Below are positions 35,465 to 45,701 of a stretch of DNA of 60,990 bases, piece by piece. The stretch is from Desulfurococcaceae archaeon (GTDB lineage: Archaea > Thermoproteota > Thermoprotei_A > Sulfolobales > Desulfurococcaceae). The notes below the pieces were generated by a model, which was not told the origin of the DNA, ran no database searches, and worked only from the letters and a program-made list of their open reading frames with translations. The translations under genes were made by a program, and so were the position numbers. Numbering within the stretch: the stretch's first letter is position 1; each line of letters starts with the position of its first letter. The stretch lies in NCBI GenBank assembly GCA_020833225.1, contig JAJHQS010000005.1, positions 1-60,990 of the forward strand, written 5' to 3'.

Positions 35465-36361
35465 TTATCGCTTAGCTTTATTAATAATGTATTCTACAAT
35501 GTAGTCTGGTGGATTTACGCCAGTAGCTCTACGTAAACCCTCCCAGTGTGGGAAGGCGTTTACTTCTAGAACATAGTGTTTTTGCGTCATAGTATCATAG
35601 GCTATGTCTACGCCAGCGTATTCTAAGCCCAATATTTTAGTGGCTTTTAATGCGAGATTACATATTTCAGGTTCTTCTTCTACTTTAACAGCTATACCTT
35701 GAGCTCCTTGAGCGATATTTGTCTTCCAATAACTACTAGTTCTCTTCATGGCGCCAATCACTTGATCACCAACTACGAAGACCCTGTAATCATATCCTGG
35801 TTTTTCAAGGTAAACTTGATAATAACTCGGTATACCTGCATTTCTTAAACTCCTAGTTGTGTTAAAAGCCACGTCTGGATCAGCTATTAAAACACTACCA
35901 AGACCTAGACTACCCATAATAGGCTTTAATACCGCCTTCTTCCTGATAGATACAAAGTGCATAGCTGAAAACGGGTTTTCAGTTATAAGTGTCTCAGGGA
36001 CAGGAATACCGCTCATAGATAATTTAAGAAGGCATCTCCACTTATCTCTAGCCGTGAAAGACGCCACGGGATTATTTACAACTGGGATTTTCTGTGCTAG
36101 AGCTTCTAAGACACCAAGCCTCTTCATAAAGACCTCTAGGCTTAAGAAGAAACCTATATTTCTAAGTATAGCAGCATCTATGTTAACCTCTTCTTTTCCA
36201 TGATATATAATGATATCTCTCCCCGATATTACAGCGTCTAATATATGTGCTTTTAAATATATAGGAGTGTGATTTCTCCTTTCAATAGCCTCTAAGAGTT
36301 CTTGAGCTGATCTGGGAGGTGTACTCCTATATTCTATTACAGCTATTTTCACACATACCAC
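35465..36361 (-). CDS. RimK/LysX-type ATP-grasp ligase
   Basis: 298 residues with the ATP-grasp order: AVLKPIMGSLGLGSVLI (ATP-binding loop), YRVFVVGDQVIGAMKRTS, NIAQGAQG and YAGVDIAYDT...VLEVNAFPHWEGL (metal-binding Glu and Asn). Such enzymes add amino acids to carrier proteins or cofactors, as in LysX or MptN. No LysW carrier or other lysine genes are nearby, so the substrate is undefined. It overlaps the small membrane protein gene by 13 bases. Confidence 0.75.
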   Translation of the reverse strand: MVCVKIAVIEYRSTPPRSAQELLEAIERRNHTPIYLKAHILDAVISGRDIIIYHGKEEVNIDAAILRNIGFFLSLEVFMKRLGVLEALAQKIPVVNNPVASFTARDKWRCLLKLSMSGIPVPETLITENPFSAMHFVSIRKKAVLKPIMGSLGLGSVLIADPDVAFNTTRSLRNAGIPSYYQVYLEKPGYDYRVFVVGDQVIGAMKRTSSYWKTNIAQGAQGIAVKVEEEPEICNLALKATKILGLEYAGVDIAYDTMTQKHYVLEVNAFPHWEGLRRATGVNPPDYIVEYIINKAKR

Positions 36362-36693
36362 CTCGTAGATAAAATAGTGTAGATCAATAATAACATGCCA
36401 ATAGATATTGCTGTAAGTAATGAGAGTAGTGTAGGCGAGAAGAACATGCCCAGAAGAACACCTATTGAAGTTGAAAACACTATTAATTGTAAGACACCTT
36501 GAAATTCACGCATACTACGCATTTTTTCACAGTAAATTAAAAGTATTATTAGTGAGATTGCATAAAGAGTTAAGCCTACACTTACCACGTAGTAATTATT
36601 GGGTATTGCTACTAGAATAGATGTGCTTACTACGAGTACTATTAATAGCAAACCCAATGTTTTCTTTGTTAAATTCACATTTACCCACCACAT
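36349..36693 (-). CDS. Small membrane protein, unknown function
   Basis: 114 residues with four hydrophobic helices and a basic end. No motif is recognised. It is upstream of and overlaps the ATP-grasp gene, so the two are probably co-translated. Confidence 0.5.
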   Translation of the reverse strand: MWWVNVNLTKKTLGLLLIVLVVSTSILVAIPNNYYVVSVGLTLYAISLIILLIYCEKMRSMREFQGVLQLIVFSTSIGVLLGMFFSPTLLSLLTAISIGMLLLIYTILSTRWYV

Positions 36694-36739
36694 ATAAGCT
36701 GGTTTTTAGAGTATTTTATCTTCTATGATATTTTAGTAT

Positions 36740-37660
36740 TTACTTCTCACTTTTACCACATGGAAATAGCAGGTAATATGAGAGCATTGCTATATAGATT
36801 CCAGCTTCTAAAGGATCTGTGTTAATGAGTATTTCTAGTGTTGTATGTGGCGCTCTCGCCCAATATTCTCTCCTAACTCGATCCTCGACACTAGAGAACA
36901 CTAAGAGGGCTTTTTCCACTCTCTCAGAGAGCTCTGTGAGGCCGTATTGTATTGGTAAATTAGATCTTCTGAAAGCATATATAAGTGTGAGTGTAGCTGG
37001 TTCAAGAAATCTACTTGAGAAAACTACTATAGGTTCTCTAGATTCTACTACTTCTTCGAGAACACCTCTATATTTCTCTATGAGAGACGGTAAAAACTGT
37101 GCAAAACCCTCTTCACCGTGTTTAGCTAGTCGTAGACCTCTACTCTGGAAATTACCGCGGTGTTTTCTCGCGAGAGCGTGAAATACTGAGAGTCCTAGTA
37201 GTAGTGAAGCTTCAACAGGGTTGTTAGCGCTATATGTTTTCACATTGTAGTGTTTTAGTAGTGTTTGTAATCTCTCGTCAAGAGGTAGTTGTGCAAAGGC
37301 TAAGTATTGGTATTCGAGTGTTTTTATCGCGTGTAATGCTGATATGAGCTTAGAGTACTCTTCTATGCTAAAAGCCAGTATTGAGCCTTTTTCTCTATAT
37401 GGTAGTAGGTGTAGTGAGATCTCTTCAACTTCTCCTAGAATACACTTTGAGCTACTTGACATTATAGTTAAATACCAGTACATTATACTAGCTGGTAAAT
37501 AGCCGAGACCCGTATATGTTATGTAGAGGTCTTCACTAGTTTGATTTAAAAAAGACTCAATTAGTAGTGAATATTCTCTAGCTTTCTCCTCTATGTGTGA
37601 GAGAGCTTTCTCGGCTTGTTCTAGACAAGTGCTGTCTCTAAGCTTTTGCAACAACTGCAT
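36740..37660 (-). CDS. SIS-domain-like protein, possible sugar-phosphate isomerase relative
   Basis: 306 residues in two alpha/beta halves, suggestive of a double SIS domain: [20 protein letters not shown], then [20 protein letters not shown] at the N-terminus and [21 protein letters not shown] in the second half. The serine/glycine sugar-phosphate loops of typical isomerases are poorly conserved. It overlaps the 3' end of the MTA phosphorylase gene by 40 bases, so it belongs to the same transcript. The assignment is tentative. Confidence 0.45.
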   Translation of the reverse strand: MQLLQKLRDSTCLEQAEKALSHIEEKAREYSLLIESFLNQTSEDLYITYTGLGYLPASIMYWYLTIMSSSSKCILGEVEEISLHLLPYREKGSILAFSIEEYSKLISALHAIKTLEYQYLAFAQLPLDERLQTLLKHYNVKTYSANNPVEASLLLGLSVFHALARKHRGNFQSRGLRLAKHGEEGFAQFLPSLIEKYRGVLEEVVESREPIVVFSSRFLEPATLTLIYAFRRSNLPIQYGLTELSERVEKALLVFSSVEDRVRREYWARAPHTTLEILINTDPLEAGIYIAMLSYYLLFPCGKSEK

Positions 37661-38442
37661 TCTTTCTCATCTGGTTCGCTTGGTAATAGCTCTACTACTC
37701 GGGGTATTAGTCTTTTAACTTTTGCAACGTTCTCACTCATAGTCTTCATTACTTCTTCAGCTGTAACAGGTCTCTCAGCCCATACATCGTAATCAGTAAC
37801 CATAGCTATAGTTGCATAGCACAATTGTGCTTCACAAGCCAAACTCACTTCTGGAACAAGAGTCATTCCAATAATATCTGCTTTAAAGACATCTTTCCAC
37901 ACCCTACTCTCAGCTCTAGTACTAAAGCGAGGACCCTCAATACATACGTATGTTCCTCTATTGTGAATTCTAATATCAGGAAACTCTAAGCTAGCTTTTA
38001 ATATAATCTTCCTCAAGTGATCGCAGAATGGATCAGCTGTACTTACATGTGCTACTACACCTCCCTCAAAGAACGTGTGAGGTCTTATACCCTTAGTCAT
38101 ATCTATAAACTGGTCGGGTAGTACGAAGTCTCCTGGCCTATAATCTTCTCTCAGACTACCAACAGCTGAGACCGCTAATACCCATTTAACGCCAAGTGTT
38201 TTTAAAGCCCAGATATTAGCTCTATAGTTAACTCTATGTGGCGGTATTCTATGTCCACGTCCATGTCTAGCTAGAAAAGCAATTTTTCTACCTCTAAGTT
38301 CACCGATAATAATGTTATCACTTGGCATGCCATATGGTGTGTAGACCTTTATTTCTCTAATATTCTCTATCCCGGGTAACTCGTAGAGACCACTACCACC
38401 AATAATACCTATTTCAGCTTTAAGTTGGGGCTCTACTAGCAC
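37621..38442 (-). CDS. mtnP: S-methyl-5'-thioadenosine phosphorylase
   Basis: 273 residues of the PNP/MTAP family: [36 protein letters not shown] (phosphate site), [13 protein letters not shown] and [13 protein letters not shown]. It splits methylthioadenosine to methylthioribose-1-phosphate and adenine. The C-terminus has a Cys cluster (KECSCC), as in thermostable archaeal MTAPs, where disulphides stabilise the enzyme. It is adjacent to a phosphoribosyltransferase that could recover the base. Confidence 0.93.
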   Translation of the reverse strand: MLVEPQLKAEIGIIGGSGLYELPGIENIREIKVYTPYGMPSDNIIIGELRGRKIAFLARHGRGHRIPPHRVNYRANIWALKTLGVKWVLAVSAVGSLREDYRPGDFVLPDQFIDMTKGIRPHTFFEGGVVAHVSTADPFCDHLRKIILKASLEFPDIRIHNRGTYVCIEGPRFSTRAESRVWKDVFKADIIGMTLVPEVSLACEAQLCYATIAMVTDYDVWAERPVTAEEVMKTMSENVAKVKRLIPRVVELLPSEPDEKECSCCKSLETALV

Positions 38443-38446
38443 AGGG

Positions 38447-39130
38447 TTACACCACTATTTTGTATTTTTTAGTGTTTTCACTATATGTTATAATACCTTT
38501 TTCCACGAGTACTTTTAGAGCTCTCTTATAGTATTCATCACCTACATCTATACCATACCACTCTCTAAAACCACCCACGATCTCCTCGTAAGTCCACTCG
38601 GTCTTACCGGTCTCTTTATATGTCTCTGTGAGCATTCTCTTAATGAATTGATATGTATCTTCTAGTCTTGTCCATGGGTATTGAAACCAAATCCACTCTT
38701 TAACTTCAATGTAATAGTAGTCTGGTTTAAATTTAGCTACAGGACTAATCCATTGTAATGCAGCTGTTTTCGCCTCGAGCGGTCTCCAATGATCTCTAAT
38801 GTAATTTCTAGCTAAAGCTAAGGTTTCTCCTGTATCAACAATGTCATCTACGACTAGGATTCTTAGTCCACTCGCATCTATATTATAGGGGAATTTTAAA
38901 ATAGCTCTTTCCTCAGCTTTAGCAGCCTCGGTCCAGTGTTGACTTTGAATACTCATGAGGTTCTCTACACCTAGAAAATCACATAGTAATCTTGCAGGTA
39001 CAAAGCCTCCACGTGAGACAGCTACTAAGAGGTCTGGTCTATAGTTATCTCTAATAATTATATCTGCGAGGTGCATTGACCAATCTACAATTTCCTCCCA
39101 AGAGACAAGTTTAGTCTTTACGCGGGGCAT
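38447..39130 (-). CDS. Purine-type phosphoribosyltransferase
   Basis: 227 residues. The PRPP-binding motif is [17 protein letters not shown], preceded by [18 protein letters not shown]-terminal tail of about 70 residues ([20 protein letters not shown]...[12 protein letters not shown]) looks like a small winged-helix-like extension seen in crenarchaeal relatives of adenine or hypoxanthine-guanine phosphoribosyltransferases. Its position four bases upstream of mtnP suggests purine salvage of the adenine released there. Confidence 0.8.
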   Translation of the reverse strand: MPRVKTKLVSWEEIVDWSMHLADIIIRDNYRPDLLVAVSRGGFVPARLLCDFLGVENLMSIQSQHWTEAAKAEERAILKFPYNIDASGLRILVVDDIVDTGETLALARNYIRDHWRPLEAKTAALQWISPVAKFKPDYYYIEVKEWIWFQYPWTRLEDTYQFIKRMLTETYKETGKTEWTYEEIVGGFREWYGIDVGDEYYKRALKVLVEKGIITYSENTKKYKIVV

Positions 39131-39198
39131 TCTCTCACAATAAGTTTATGGTGAGCTTTCAGCTTATAAAGTTGTCTATGAGGATTAGACGTGAACAG

Positions 39199-39747
39199 CT
39201 ATTTCTCTGCTAAAATAAGCCTACTACTAGTAGTAAAGCCTCTTCCAGCGTGGTGTAGTAGTATTCTCGTCTTTGATAGATCCCACCCATATTTAGTGTA
39301 AAGATCTTCTCTCACATATATAGCTTTAACCTCAGCAATAAATACTGTAGATTCATCGAGATCTATCTCTTTAACTACTTTACACTCAAGAAAACCCAGC
39401 ATGTCTTCTAATCCAGGCGTGTTAATATTCTTCGATGGCATGATCTTTAAGCCTAGTAGCGTTAACTTATCTACTTCACGGCCACTTATAGAGCCTGCTT
39501 TGAAAACCATGTTAACTTGTTTCTCACTAGGAATATTAATCGTAAACTCACCTGTTTCTCTAATATATTGATATGTCAAACTACCTTTCCACACTGAGAG
39601 AGCAACTAGAAAAGGTTCATCTGAGACCGGTGAAACCCAAGAAGCAGCCATAACATTCAATCTACCACTACTACTACGTGAGACAACTAAGTAAACTGGT
39701 CTTGGATGTAATACATGGTAACTATCTAGACTAATAGACTTATACAT
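39199..39747 (-). CDS. Flavin reductase-like FMN-binding split-barrel protein
   Basis: 182 residues: HPRPVYLVVSRSSSGRLNVMAASWVSPVS is the typical N-terminus of the flavin reductase/DIM6 family, followed by SLTYQYIRETGEFTINIPS. It probably binds FMN and acts as an electron-transfer or flavin-reducing protein; the partner is unknown. Confidence 0.85.
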   Translation of the reverse strand: MYKSISLDSYHVLHPRPVYLVVSRSSSGRLNVMAASWVSPVSDEPFLVALSVWKGSLTYQYIRETGEFTINIPSEKQVNMVFKAGSISGREVDKLTLLGLKIMPSKNINTPGLEDMLGFLECKVVKEIDLDESTVFIAEVKAIYVREDLYTKYGWDLSKTRILLHHAGRGFTTSSRLILAEK

Positions 39748-39827
39748 AACTCATACACCAAGATAGTTACACTCAGAACAACATATTTAAGAATTTAAAG
39801 CTTACTTAAAGTAAAAATAAGTATAGT

Positions 39828-39912
39828 GCGGGGGTGCCCGAGCTTGGTCAAAGGGGTCGGGTTGAGGACCCGATGGCGTAGGCCTGCGTGGGTTCAAATC
39901 CCACCCCCCGCA
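39828..39912 (+). tRNA. tRNA-Leu (GAG)
   Basis: 85 bases: acceptor GCGGGGG/CCCCCGC, D-arm, anticodon stem TCGGG/CCCGA around loop TTGAGGA (anticodon GAG), a long variable arm GGCGTAGGCCTGC as expected for Leu, T-stem GTGGG/CCCAC with TTCAAAT loop, and discriminator A at 39912. Confidence 0.95.
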
Positions 39913-39970
39913 CTACCTAATATAGTTTTCTACTAGGAGTCTTAGGGTAAAAGTTATAAGCCAGAGTACG

Positions 39971-39984
39971 TAAAGCTTATAAAT
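39971..39984 (+). promoter_or_regulatory. Promoter of the peptide-binding protein gene
   Basis: TAAAGCTTATAAAT is a good BRE-TATA element about 40 bases before the ATG at 40024, with a GGTAGGTG ribosome binding site between them. Confidence 0.55.
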
Positions 39985-40023
39985 CCTGCCGCTACTCTAG
40001 ATCTTAGGTAGGTGTCTCTAAAA

Positions 40024-42798
40024 ATGAGTAAAGTTTTAATAAGTATGATACTAGCGGTACTACTAGCTCTAAGCCTACTCTACATAATACCTGTACAGGC
40101 GCAGGAAGTTCCTAGAGGACCATGGGTAGATGAAATAGTATTTGATTCTAGTAGACCTGAAATTGGTATTGAGAGATTAATAGCTGGTGAAATTGACTGG
40201 TGGCATGACACCGTAGATGATCCTGGTACGTTTAAGAGAATACAAGATGCAAAGTTACCTTACACTGTATCTTATGGTCTATACTACGAGTTAACATTTA
40301 ACTACAGGTGTAAAATGAATGAGACAACTGGAGAAATAATTGAGCCAGTCTTTCCTAATCCAAGTAAACTACCAAGACCTGAAGTTGAAGGAAAAATACT
40401 AATGAACCCGTTCTGCAGTAGGAGAATTAGAGAAGCTATGCATTATATTGTAAACAGAGAGTTTATAGCGACACAAATATTTGGTGGATTAGCTGAACCA
40501 AGATATACAGCTATAACACCAAACTTCCCAGATTATGGTAGACTATATGACGTATTAATGGAAATTGAAGAAACATATAAATATGACTTTGAAAAAGGAA
40601 AGGCTATTATATTTGAAGAAATGCCAAAACTAGGTGCTACTCTAGTAGAAGGTAAATGGTATTATAAAGGTGCACCAGTAATAATAATCTTCCTAATTAG
40701 AACAGAGGATTTAAGAAAAGACATAGGCGACTACGTATCAGCACAACTAGAGCTATTAGGATTTACTGTTCTAAGATATTATGGTACCAGTAGAGACCTC
40801 GCACCATATTGGATACGCGCAGATCCTGATGATGGAACATTCCACATATATACCGGTGGCTGGATCACTACAGTCGTAGATAGAGATCAAAGCGGTAACT
40901 TCGGCTTCTTCTACACAAAGCTCGGTAGACCTGAAACCTTGTGGAAGAAGATTATTAATACTCCAGAGTTCTACGAGGTAGCTGAAAGACTCTGGAACTT
41001 AAACTTCACTTCTCTAGAAGAGAGAAGAGAACTAATGACTAAGGCATTATGGCTATCTATGAAAGAGGAAAATCAAAGAATATTCATAGTTAATAGAGTT
41101 GCAGTATGGCCTAGAAGACCACACGTAGTATTAGCATCAGATCTCGCTGGCGGATATTCTGGTGCATGGCTATGGCCATGGACAATTAGAATTGTAGGTC
41201 AAGTTGGAGGTAAACTTAAGACTTCTATGAGAAGTATTCTCGTAGAGCCCTGGAATCCTGTTGGCGGTAGTAACTGGATCTATGATCAGACCATAATTAG
41301 AGCTACTGGAGAAACTGCTACAGAGCCAGACCCATACTCTGGTCTATATTGGCCACACAGAGTTAAAAAAGCTGAGGTTTACGTGCAGAAGGGATTACCA
41401 GTCTTTAAGTCACTTGACTGGGTTACATTAGAATTTGTCGATGAGAACAAGGTTCCAGATGACGCGTGGTTGCTATTTGACTGTAATACTACAAAAATAT
41501 ATACCGTTGGAGAAGTTAAGGTTAAACCAGAACTACTAGGAGCTTTTGGTGTGACGCCGGAAGTTAAAACAACATCTTTAGTTAAAGTTGTAGTATATTA
41601 CGATGAAAACTTGTTCCATGGCTATAAGTGGCATGATGGTAGCTTATTCAGCCTAGCAGATATAGTCTACACATTTATAATCACATTTGACAGGGCATGC
41701 CCAGGTAGTAAACTATATGATTCAGCATATGTACCAAGCTTCCAGTCTTGGCTATCACAGTTTAGAGGATTCAAAATAGTTCAGAAAGATCCACTTATAA
41801 TAGAATACTACACTGATATATGGTATATGGATGCTGAGTGGAGTGCAAGCAGTGCGGCAAACGCTTTCTGGCCATATTATAGTCAGGGTCCCGGACCATG
41901 GCATGTTGTTGAGATGATTGCTAGAGCTGAGAGAGATGGTAGATTAGCATTTACTTCAGATAAGGCTAACTTATTGGGAGTTGACCAGGCTAACTTGATA
42001 GGAGGTGTTTCACTAAGCATTATTGCTGGGTATGTTGATAAGTCTATTGCTGAGAAGTGGATACCATATAGAGAAGTATTAAAAGACTATGTTACGGAGA
42101 CTGAGGCTGTTACTAGGTATACTAATTTAAAGAACTGGTATACAGCTAAAGGCCACTTCTGGGTTGGTAATGGGCCATTCTACCTAGAAAAAGTAGACTA
42201 TGCTGCTAGAACAGTAACTATTAAAGCCTTCAGAGAACATGTTGATAGAGCAGATAAATATGCGTTCCTAGCTGAACCACCAAGACCAGTTGTTAAAATA
42301 GAAGCGCCATCAGAAGTAACAATTGGTAAAGAAGCTGAAATAACCATTAAAGTTCTCATGCCTACAGGTGAACCATATAAATCCGAATACGTAGAGCTTG
42401 TGAGATATGTAGTAACACACTTAGGAGGTAGATTTACAGGACTAGCTGAGCTTGTAGAAGAAGGTGTATATAGAGTAAAACTCACAGAGGCAGATACAAG
42501 TAAACTAGCACCAGGACCAGTATCAATTAAAATGATAGCTGTCTCAAGAATAGTCGGTATTCCAACCACTGAGGAAATAGTCATAGTAGCAAAGCCATAT
42601 GTCCCAATACCTACACTTACTCCATCACCTACTCCAACTCCAACAACTCCGCCAACAACACCACCGCCAACAACTCCATCACCTACTCCAACTCCAACAA
42701 CACCTCCACCAGCGATCCCGCCAGAGATGATTGCAATAATAGTAGTGGTTGTCTTAGTGGTCATAGCGCTCATAGTGTTCCTCACGAGGAAGAAATAA
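40024..42798 (+). CDS. Membrane-anchored ABC-transporter peptide-binding protein
   Basis: About 924 residues of solute-binding protein family 5. A signal peptide (VLISMILAVLLALSLLYIIPVQAQ) precedes two binding lobes, which include FCSRRIREAMHYIVNREFIA and KWHDGSLFSLADIVYTF. After residue 860 comes a Thr/Pro/Ser linker (TPSPTPTPTTPPTTPPP) and a C-terminal membrane helix with RKK tail, tethering the lobes to the cell. It captures peptides outside the cell for DppBCDF downstream. A longer frame from GTG 40012 would add only four residues. It has its own promoter. Confidence 0.9.
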   Translation: MSKVLISMILAVLLALSLLYIIPVQAQEVPRGPWVDEIVFDSSRPEIGIERLIAGEIDWWHDTVDDPGTFKRIQDAKLPYTVSYGLYYELTFNYRCKMNETTGEIIEPVFPNPSKLPRPEVEGKILMNPFCSRRIREAMHYIVNREFIATQIFGGLAEPRYTAITPNFPDYGRLYDVLMEIEETYKYDFEKGKAIIFEEMPKLGATLVEGKWYYKGAPVIIIFLIRTEDLRKDIGDYVSAQLELLGFTVLRYYGTSRDLAPYWIRADPDDGTFHIYTGGWITTVVDRDQSGNFGFFYTKLGRPETLWKKIINTPEFYEVAERLWNLNFTSLEERRELMTKALWLSMKEENQRIFIVNRVAVWPRRPHVVLASDLAGGYSGAWLWPWTIRIVGQVGGKLKTSMRSILVEPWNPVGGSNWIYDQTIIRATGETATEPDPYSGLYWPHRVKKAEVYVQKGLPVFKSLDWVTLEFVDENKVPDDAWLLFDCNTTKIYTVGEVKVKPELLGAFGVTPEVKTTSLVKVVVYYDENLFHGYKWHDGSLFSLADIVYTFIITFDRACPGSKLYDSAYVPSFQSWLSQFRGFKIVQKDPLIIEYYTDIWYMDAEWSASSAANAFWPYYSQGPGPWHVVEMIARAERDGRLAFTSDKANLLGVDQANLIGGVSLSIIAGYVDKSIAEKWIPYREVLKDYVTETEAVTRYTNLKNWYTAKGHFWVGNGPFYLEKVDYAARTVTIKAFREHVDRADKYAFLAEPPRPVVKIEAPSEVTIGKEAEITIKVLMPTGEPYKSEYVELVRYVVTHLGGRFTGLAELVEEGVYRVKLTEADTSKLAPGPVSIKMIAVSRIVGIPTTEEIVIVAKPYVPIPTLTPSPTPTPTTPPTTPPPTTPSPTPTPTTPPPAIPPEMIAIIVVVVLVVIALIVFLTRKK
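42619..42701 (+). repeat. Direct repeat in the Thr/Pro linker
   Basis: The 29-base unit starting ACTCCATCACCTACTCCAAC occurs at 42619-42647 and again at 42673-42701, with a spacing of 54 bases (18 codons) and in frame. It encodes part of the Thr/Pro linker before the membrane anchor and probably arose by tandem duplication, which would vary linker length. Confidence 0.75.
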
Positions 42799-43047
42799 TT
42801 TAAAACTCTTTTTTCCTAATACTTCTTTTCAACTCTTCAATTTAAACTAGCTTAAGAAGCTATATAGTGTTCACGCTTCTAATAGCGTTTAAAGAAGAAC
42901 TGATCATTAGCTACAGAGGATATATTTACATTATTAGATAAAGATCTTCTTCTTGTTAATCGCCAAAAATCATATTGAACGCTATGTGTATGTCAAATAT
43001 TTTTAAATAAGCTTTTTGTAGAATAAAGTGTTAAGGGGGTAATAGTT
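42799..43047. promoter_or_regulatory. Intergenic: T-rich terminator-like end and permease promoter
   Basis: Right after the binding protein stop, T-runs (TCTTTTTTCC, then CTTCTTTTC) fit an archaeal oligo-T terminator. Near 42999-43008 TTTTTAAATAAG is a likely TATA box for dppB, and GGGGG is its ribosome binding site. Thus the binding protein may be expressed separately from the permease genes. Confidence 0.4.
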
Positions 43048-44202
43048 GTGAGTAGTGCTGCACGTAGGAGAAGAGAAATAGTGCGATATTTGAGATTTGT
43101 AGGTGTTAGAAGCGCATCAGTACTAGCTGCCCTAGTACTTGGAATGTTACTTGTCGTTATTATTGCTAATCTTGGCGGTAAAATAGATCAGATAATTGAG
43201 GCTGACATTAGATTTTCAGTTGGCATGGTTTTTCAAGACCCCACTATGAGAAAGCAGATAGAAGAGAGGTGTAAACAAGAGTGTTTAGCTAAGGGTATTG
43301 AAGAAGAGGAAGCTCTAAGAAACTGCATTGAAGAGTGTAAAACGTCATGGGTAGAAACACAAGTTGAGATCTTAAAACGGGCAAGAGGACTTGATAAACC
43401 CTTTGCTATAAGGGTGTTTTACTATTTAGGAGATGCTTTAACACTTAATCTTGGAAGAGCAATATATATGCATAGTGATACAGGATCTTCGAGAGTCTGG
43501 GACATTATTATTGAGAGACTTCCAAATACAATTCTACTATTTACAACAGCTAACTTAATAATATTCTTTGCAGAGCTGTTTTTAGGCTTAATGCTCTCAA
43601 GAAAATATGGAACAATACTTGATAAATTAGCAGTTTCACTAGCACCTCTCTCTTCAATGCCCGGTTGGTTCTACGGGTTATTTATGATCATAATATTCGC
43701 CTTCTGGCTAAAAATATTACCAAGCGGAGGTATGATAAGCCCTGAAACACCCCCAGATCCTCTCTTAAGAGCACTAGACATTATGAGACACATGATATTA
43801 CCACTACTCTCTTGGCTAATAGCATATGTGCCTATAGGCGTCTACTACTATAGGACATTTTTCTTAATGTTCTCAACAGAGGAGTATGTAGAATATGCTA
43901 GAGCACGCGGCATTCCTCCACGGATCATTGAGAGACGATATATACTCAGACCTACACTTCCACCAATAATAACTACACTTGTACTCACGCTCATAGGATC
44001 GTGGATGGGCGCGATTATTACTGAGAGTATATTTAGATGGCCCGGGCTAGGATCTGTACTTGCGGAGGCTATAGCGCGAAACGATTCACCAGTAATTGTA
44101 GGTATAATAGCGGTATATGCATATTTACTAGCAATAAGCGTAATTGCACTAGACTTCATATATGGTATTGTTGACCCAAGGGTTAGAGTAGGAGGCGAGT
44201 AG
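43048..44202 (+). CDS. dppB: Peptide ABC transporter permease (DppB type)
   Basis: 384 residues, about six membrane helices. The EAA-type loop is EEYVEYARARGIPPRIIERRYILRP and the C-terminal block ESIFRWPGLGSVLAEAI is typical of DppB/OppB. Between the first helix and the rest lies a cysteine-containing extracytoplasmic loop (RCKQECLAKG...NCIEECK, about 70-105) with a regular CX3C pattern that could form disulphides. It is two bases upstream of dppC. Confidence 0.9.
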   Translation: MSSAARRRREIVRYLRFVGVRSASVLAALVLGMLLVVIIANLGGKIDQIIEADIRFSVGMVFQDPTMRKQIEERCKQECLAKGIEEEEALRNCIEECKTSWVETQVEILKRARGLDKPFAIRVFYYLGDALTLNLGRAIYMHSDTGSSRVWDIIIERLPNTILLFTTANLIIFFAELFLGLMLSRKYGTILDKLAVSLAPLSSMPGWFYGLFMIIIFAFWLKILPSGGMISPETPPDPLLRALDIMRHMILPLLSWLIAYVPIGVYYYRTFFLMFSTEEYVEYARARGIPPRIIERRYILRPTLPPIITTLVLTLIGSWMGAIITESIFRWPGLGSVLAEAIARNDSPVIVGIIAVYAYLLAISVIALDFIYGIVDPRVRVGGE

Positions 44203-44203
44203 T

Positions 44204-45682
44204 ATGAGTCGGAGAACTCTAATATTACTTAGAAGAGCATTGCACTATAAGTCTTTTATACTGGGAATAGCTATTCTACTATTTTTTATTGGGCTCTCTA
44301 TATATGCAGAAGTAACTTGGCCTTTTGAAGAAGCCATTGTTTTGTGGAATAATCCCGAGGCATGGCTTGAGTATCCTAAATTTGCTAAACCAGAGTGGAT
44401 TACAGTATTCACAGGTAAGAGAGAACTGAGGGGTTCTCTTATATTAGACTCGCGAGTAGCAAACTTAACTGAGTGTGTAGTGGAGATATATGAAAATAAG
44501 AGTTTAACGATGTGTAAAGATCTATATAAAGAGCGTGAGATTCTCGCTGTAGGTAATCAACGAATACTAAGTGTTATTACCGAGATCACCTTTAACTACG
44601 AGTATGACGAGTTTCCATCAAGTGGTAAATATGAAGTTTACGTAAACACCACAGAAAAAGTCTATGTTGACCTAATACTTGTAAAGCCTAATGGCCTAGA
44701 AATTAGGCTGGAGGGAGGGTTTTACACAGCTGGTACTATACTAAAAACTCTTGAAGTAAAGCCTGGAGAGCTCTCACGTATTCAATTAAATTACGCTGAA
44801 GTTGTCAAGAAAACCTATGGTGTAGATGTAGATGTTAGTAAAATAGAGCCTGTAAAACTATTATTTATTGACGATAAACTCTTTATTGAAAAAGGTATAT
44901 ATAAGCCATTAAATGGAACATATAAGCTCGTAGTCAGTATTTACTCAACAGATATAAACGCCACTGCAGAGATAAGGGTATTAATACATGGCACTATTTA
45001 CGGAATTGCAGGCACTGATAGACTAGGCCGAGATCTCTTCATGGCCATAGCGTGGGGTGCACCTATTGCAATAGCATTTGGATTAACAGCATCTGTACTC
45101 TCAACATTACTTACAATGGTATTAGCCGCTATTAGTGCCTGGTATGGTGGAGTATTAGATAATGCGATGGCCCGTATTAATGAAATATTTATGATAATTC
45201 CATTTCTACCAACTATTATAATGTTGAGATTGTTTTATGGATTAGATTTGTGGGGGATGTTATGGATTATAATATTGTTTAGCGTGTGGGGTAGTGGCTT
45301 AAAGACTATGAGGGCGATGTTTCTACAGATCAGGGAGATGCCATATATAGAGGCTGCTAGAGCATATGGTGCTAGTAGTGCTAGAATAATAATTAGATAT
45401 ATGGTTCCAAGAGTAATACCAGTACTTATACCAAACATTGTAATAGCTATACCGAGTTTCGTATTCTTAGAGGCAGCTTTAGCTATTCTCGGAGTATCTG
45501 ATCCGAGGCTTATAACGTGGGGTAAGGTACTTGAAGATGCCTATGAAAATGCAGCTCTTACTCAGGGGCATTATCACTGGATACTAGGTCCAGCAATAGC
45601 ATTGTTCTTTATGGCTATAGCTTTTGCACTAATAGGATTTACACTAGATAGAATATTTAATCCAAGACTAAGAGAGCTCTAA
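44204..45682 (+). CDS. dppC: Peptide ABC transporter permease (DppC type)
   Basis: 492 residues, longer than usual (about 300) because a beta-rich extracytoplasmic domain of about 200 residues follows the first helix (FTGKRELRGSLILDSRVANL to the IRVLIHGTIYG segment). The core shows GTDRLGRDLFMAIAWGAPIAI and the EAA loop RAYGASSARIIIRYMVPRV with a final ALAILGVSDPRLITWG. The inserted domain may help dock the anchored binding protein. Confidence 0.9.
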   Translation: MSRRTLILLRRALHYKSFILGIAILLFFIGLSIYAEVTWPFEEAIVLWNNPEAWLEYPKFAKPEWITVFTGKRELRGSLILDSRVANLTECVVEIYENKSLTMCKDLYKEREILAVGNQRILSVITEITFNYEYDEFPSSGKYEVYVNTTEKVYVDLILVKPNGLEIRLEGGFYTAGTILKTLEVKPGELSRIQLNYAEVVKKTYGVDVDVSKIEPVKLLFIDDKLFIEKGIYKPLNGTYKLVVSIYSTDINATAEIRVLIHGTIYGIAGTDRLGRDLFMAIAWGAPIAIAFGLTASVLSTLLTMVLAAISAWYGGVLDNAMARINEIFMIIPFLPTIIMLRLFYGLDLWGMLWIIILFSVWGSGLKTMRAMFLQIREMPYIEAARAYGASSARIIIRYMVPRVIPVLIPNIVIAIPSFVFLEAALAILGVSDPRLITWGKVLEDAYENAALTQGHYHWILGPAIALFFMAIAFALIGFTLDRIFNPRLREL

Positions 45683-45701
45683 TACTATGTGGTGATTTAG
45701 A

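Noticed and set aside
42619-42701. Possible CRISPR-like or tandem-repeat array
   Set aside because: Only two in-frame copies, both coding for a Thr/Pro linker; there are no spacers and no cas genes.
42198-42785. Long minus-strand frame opposite the Thr/Pro linker
   Set aside because: It is the mirror of the repetitive linker and coding strand of the binding protein; the product is low-complexity Gly/Val.
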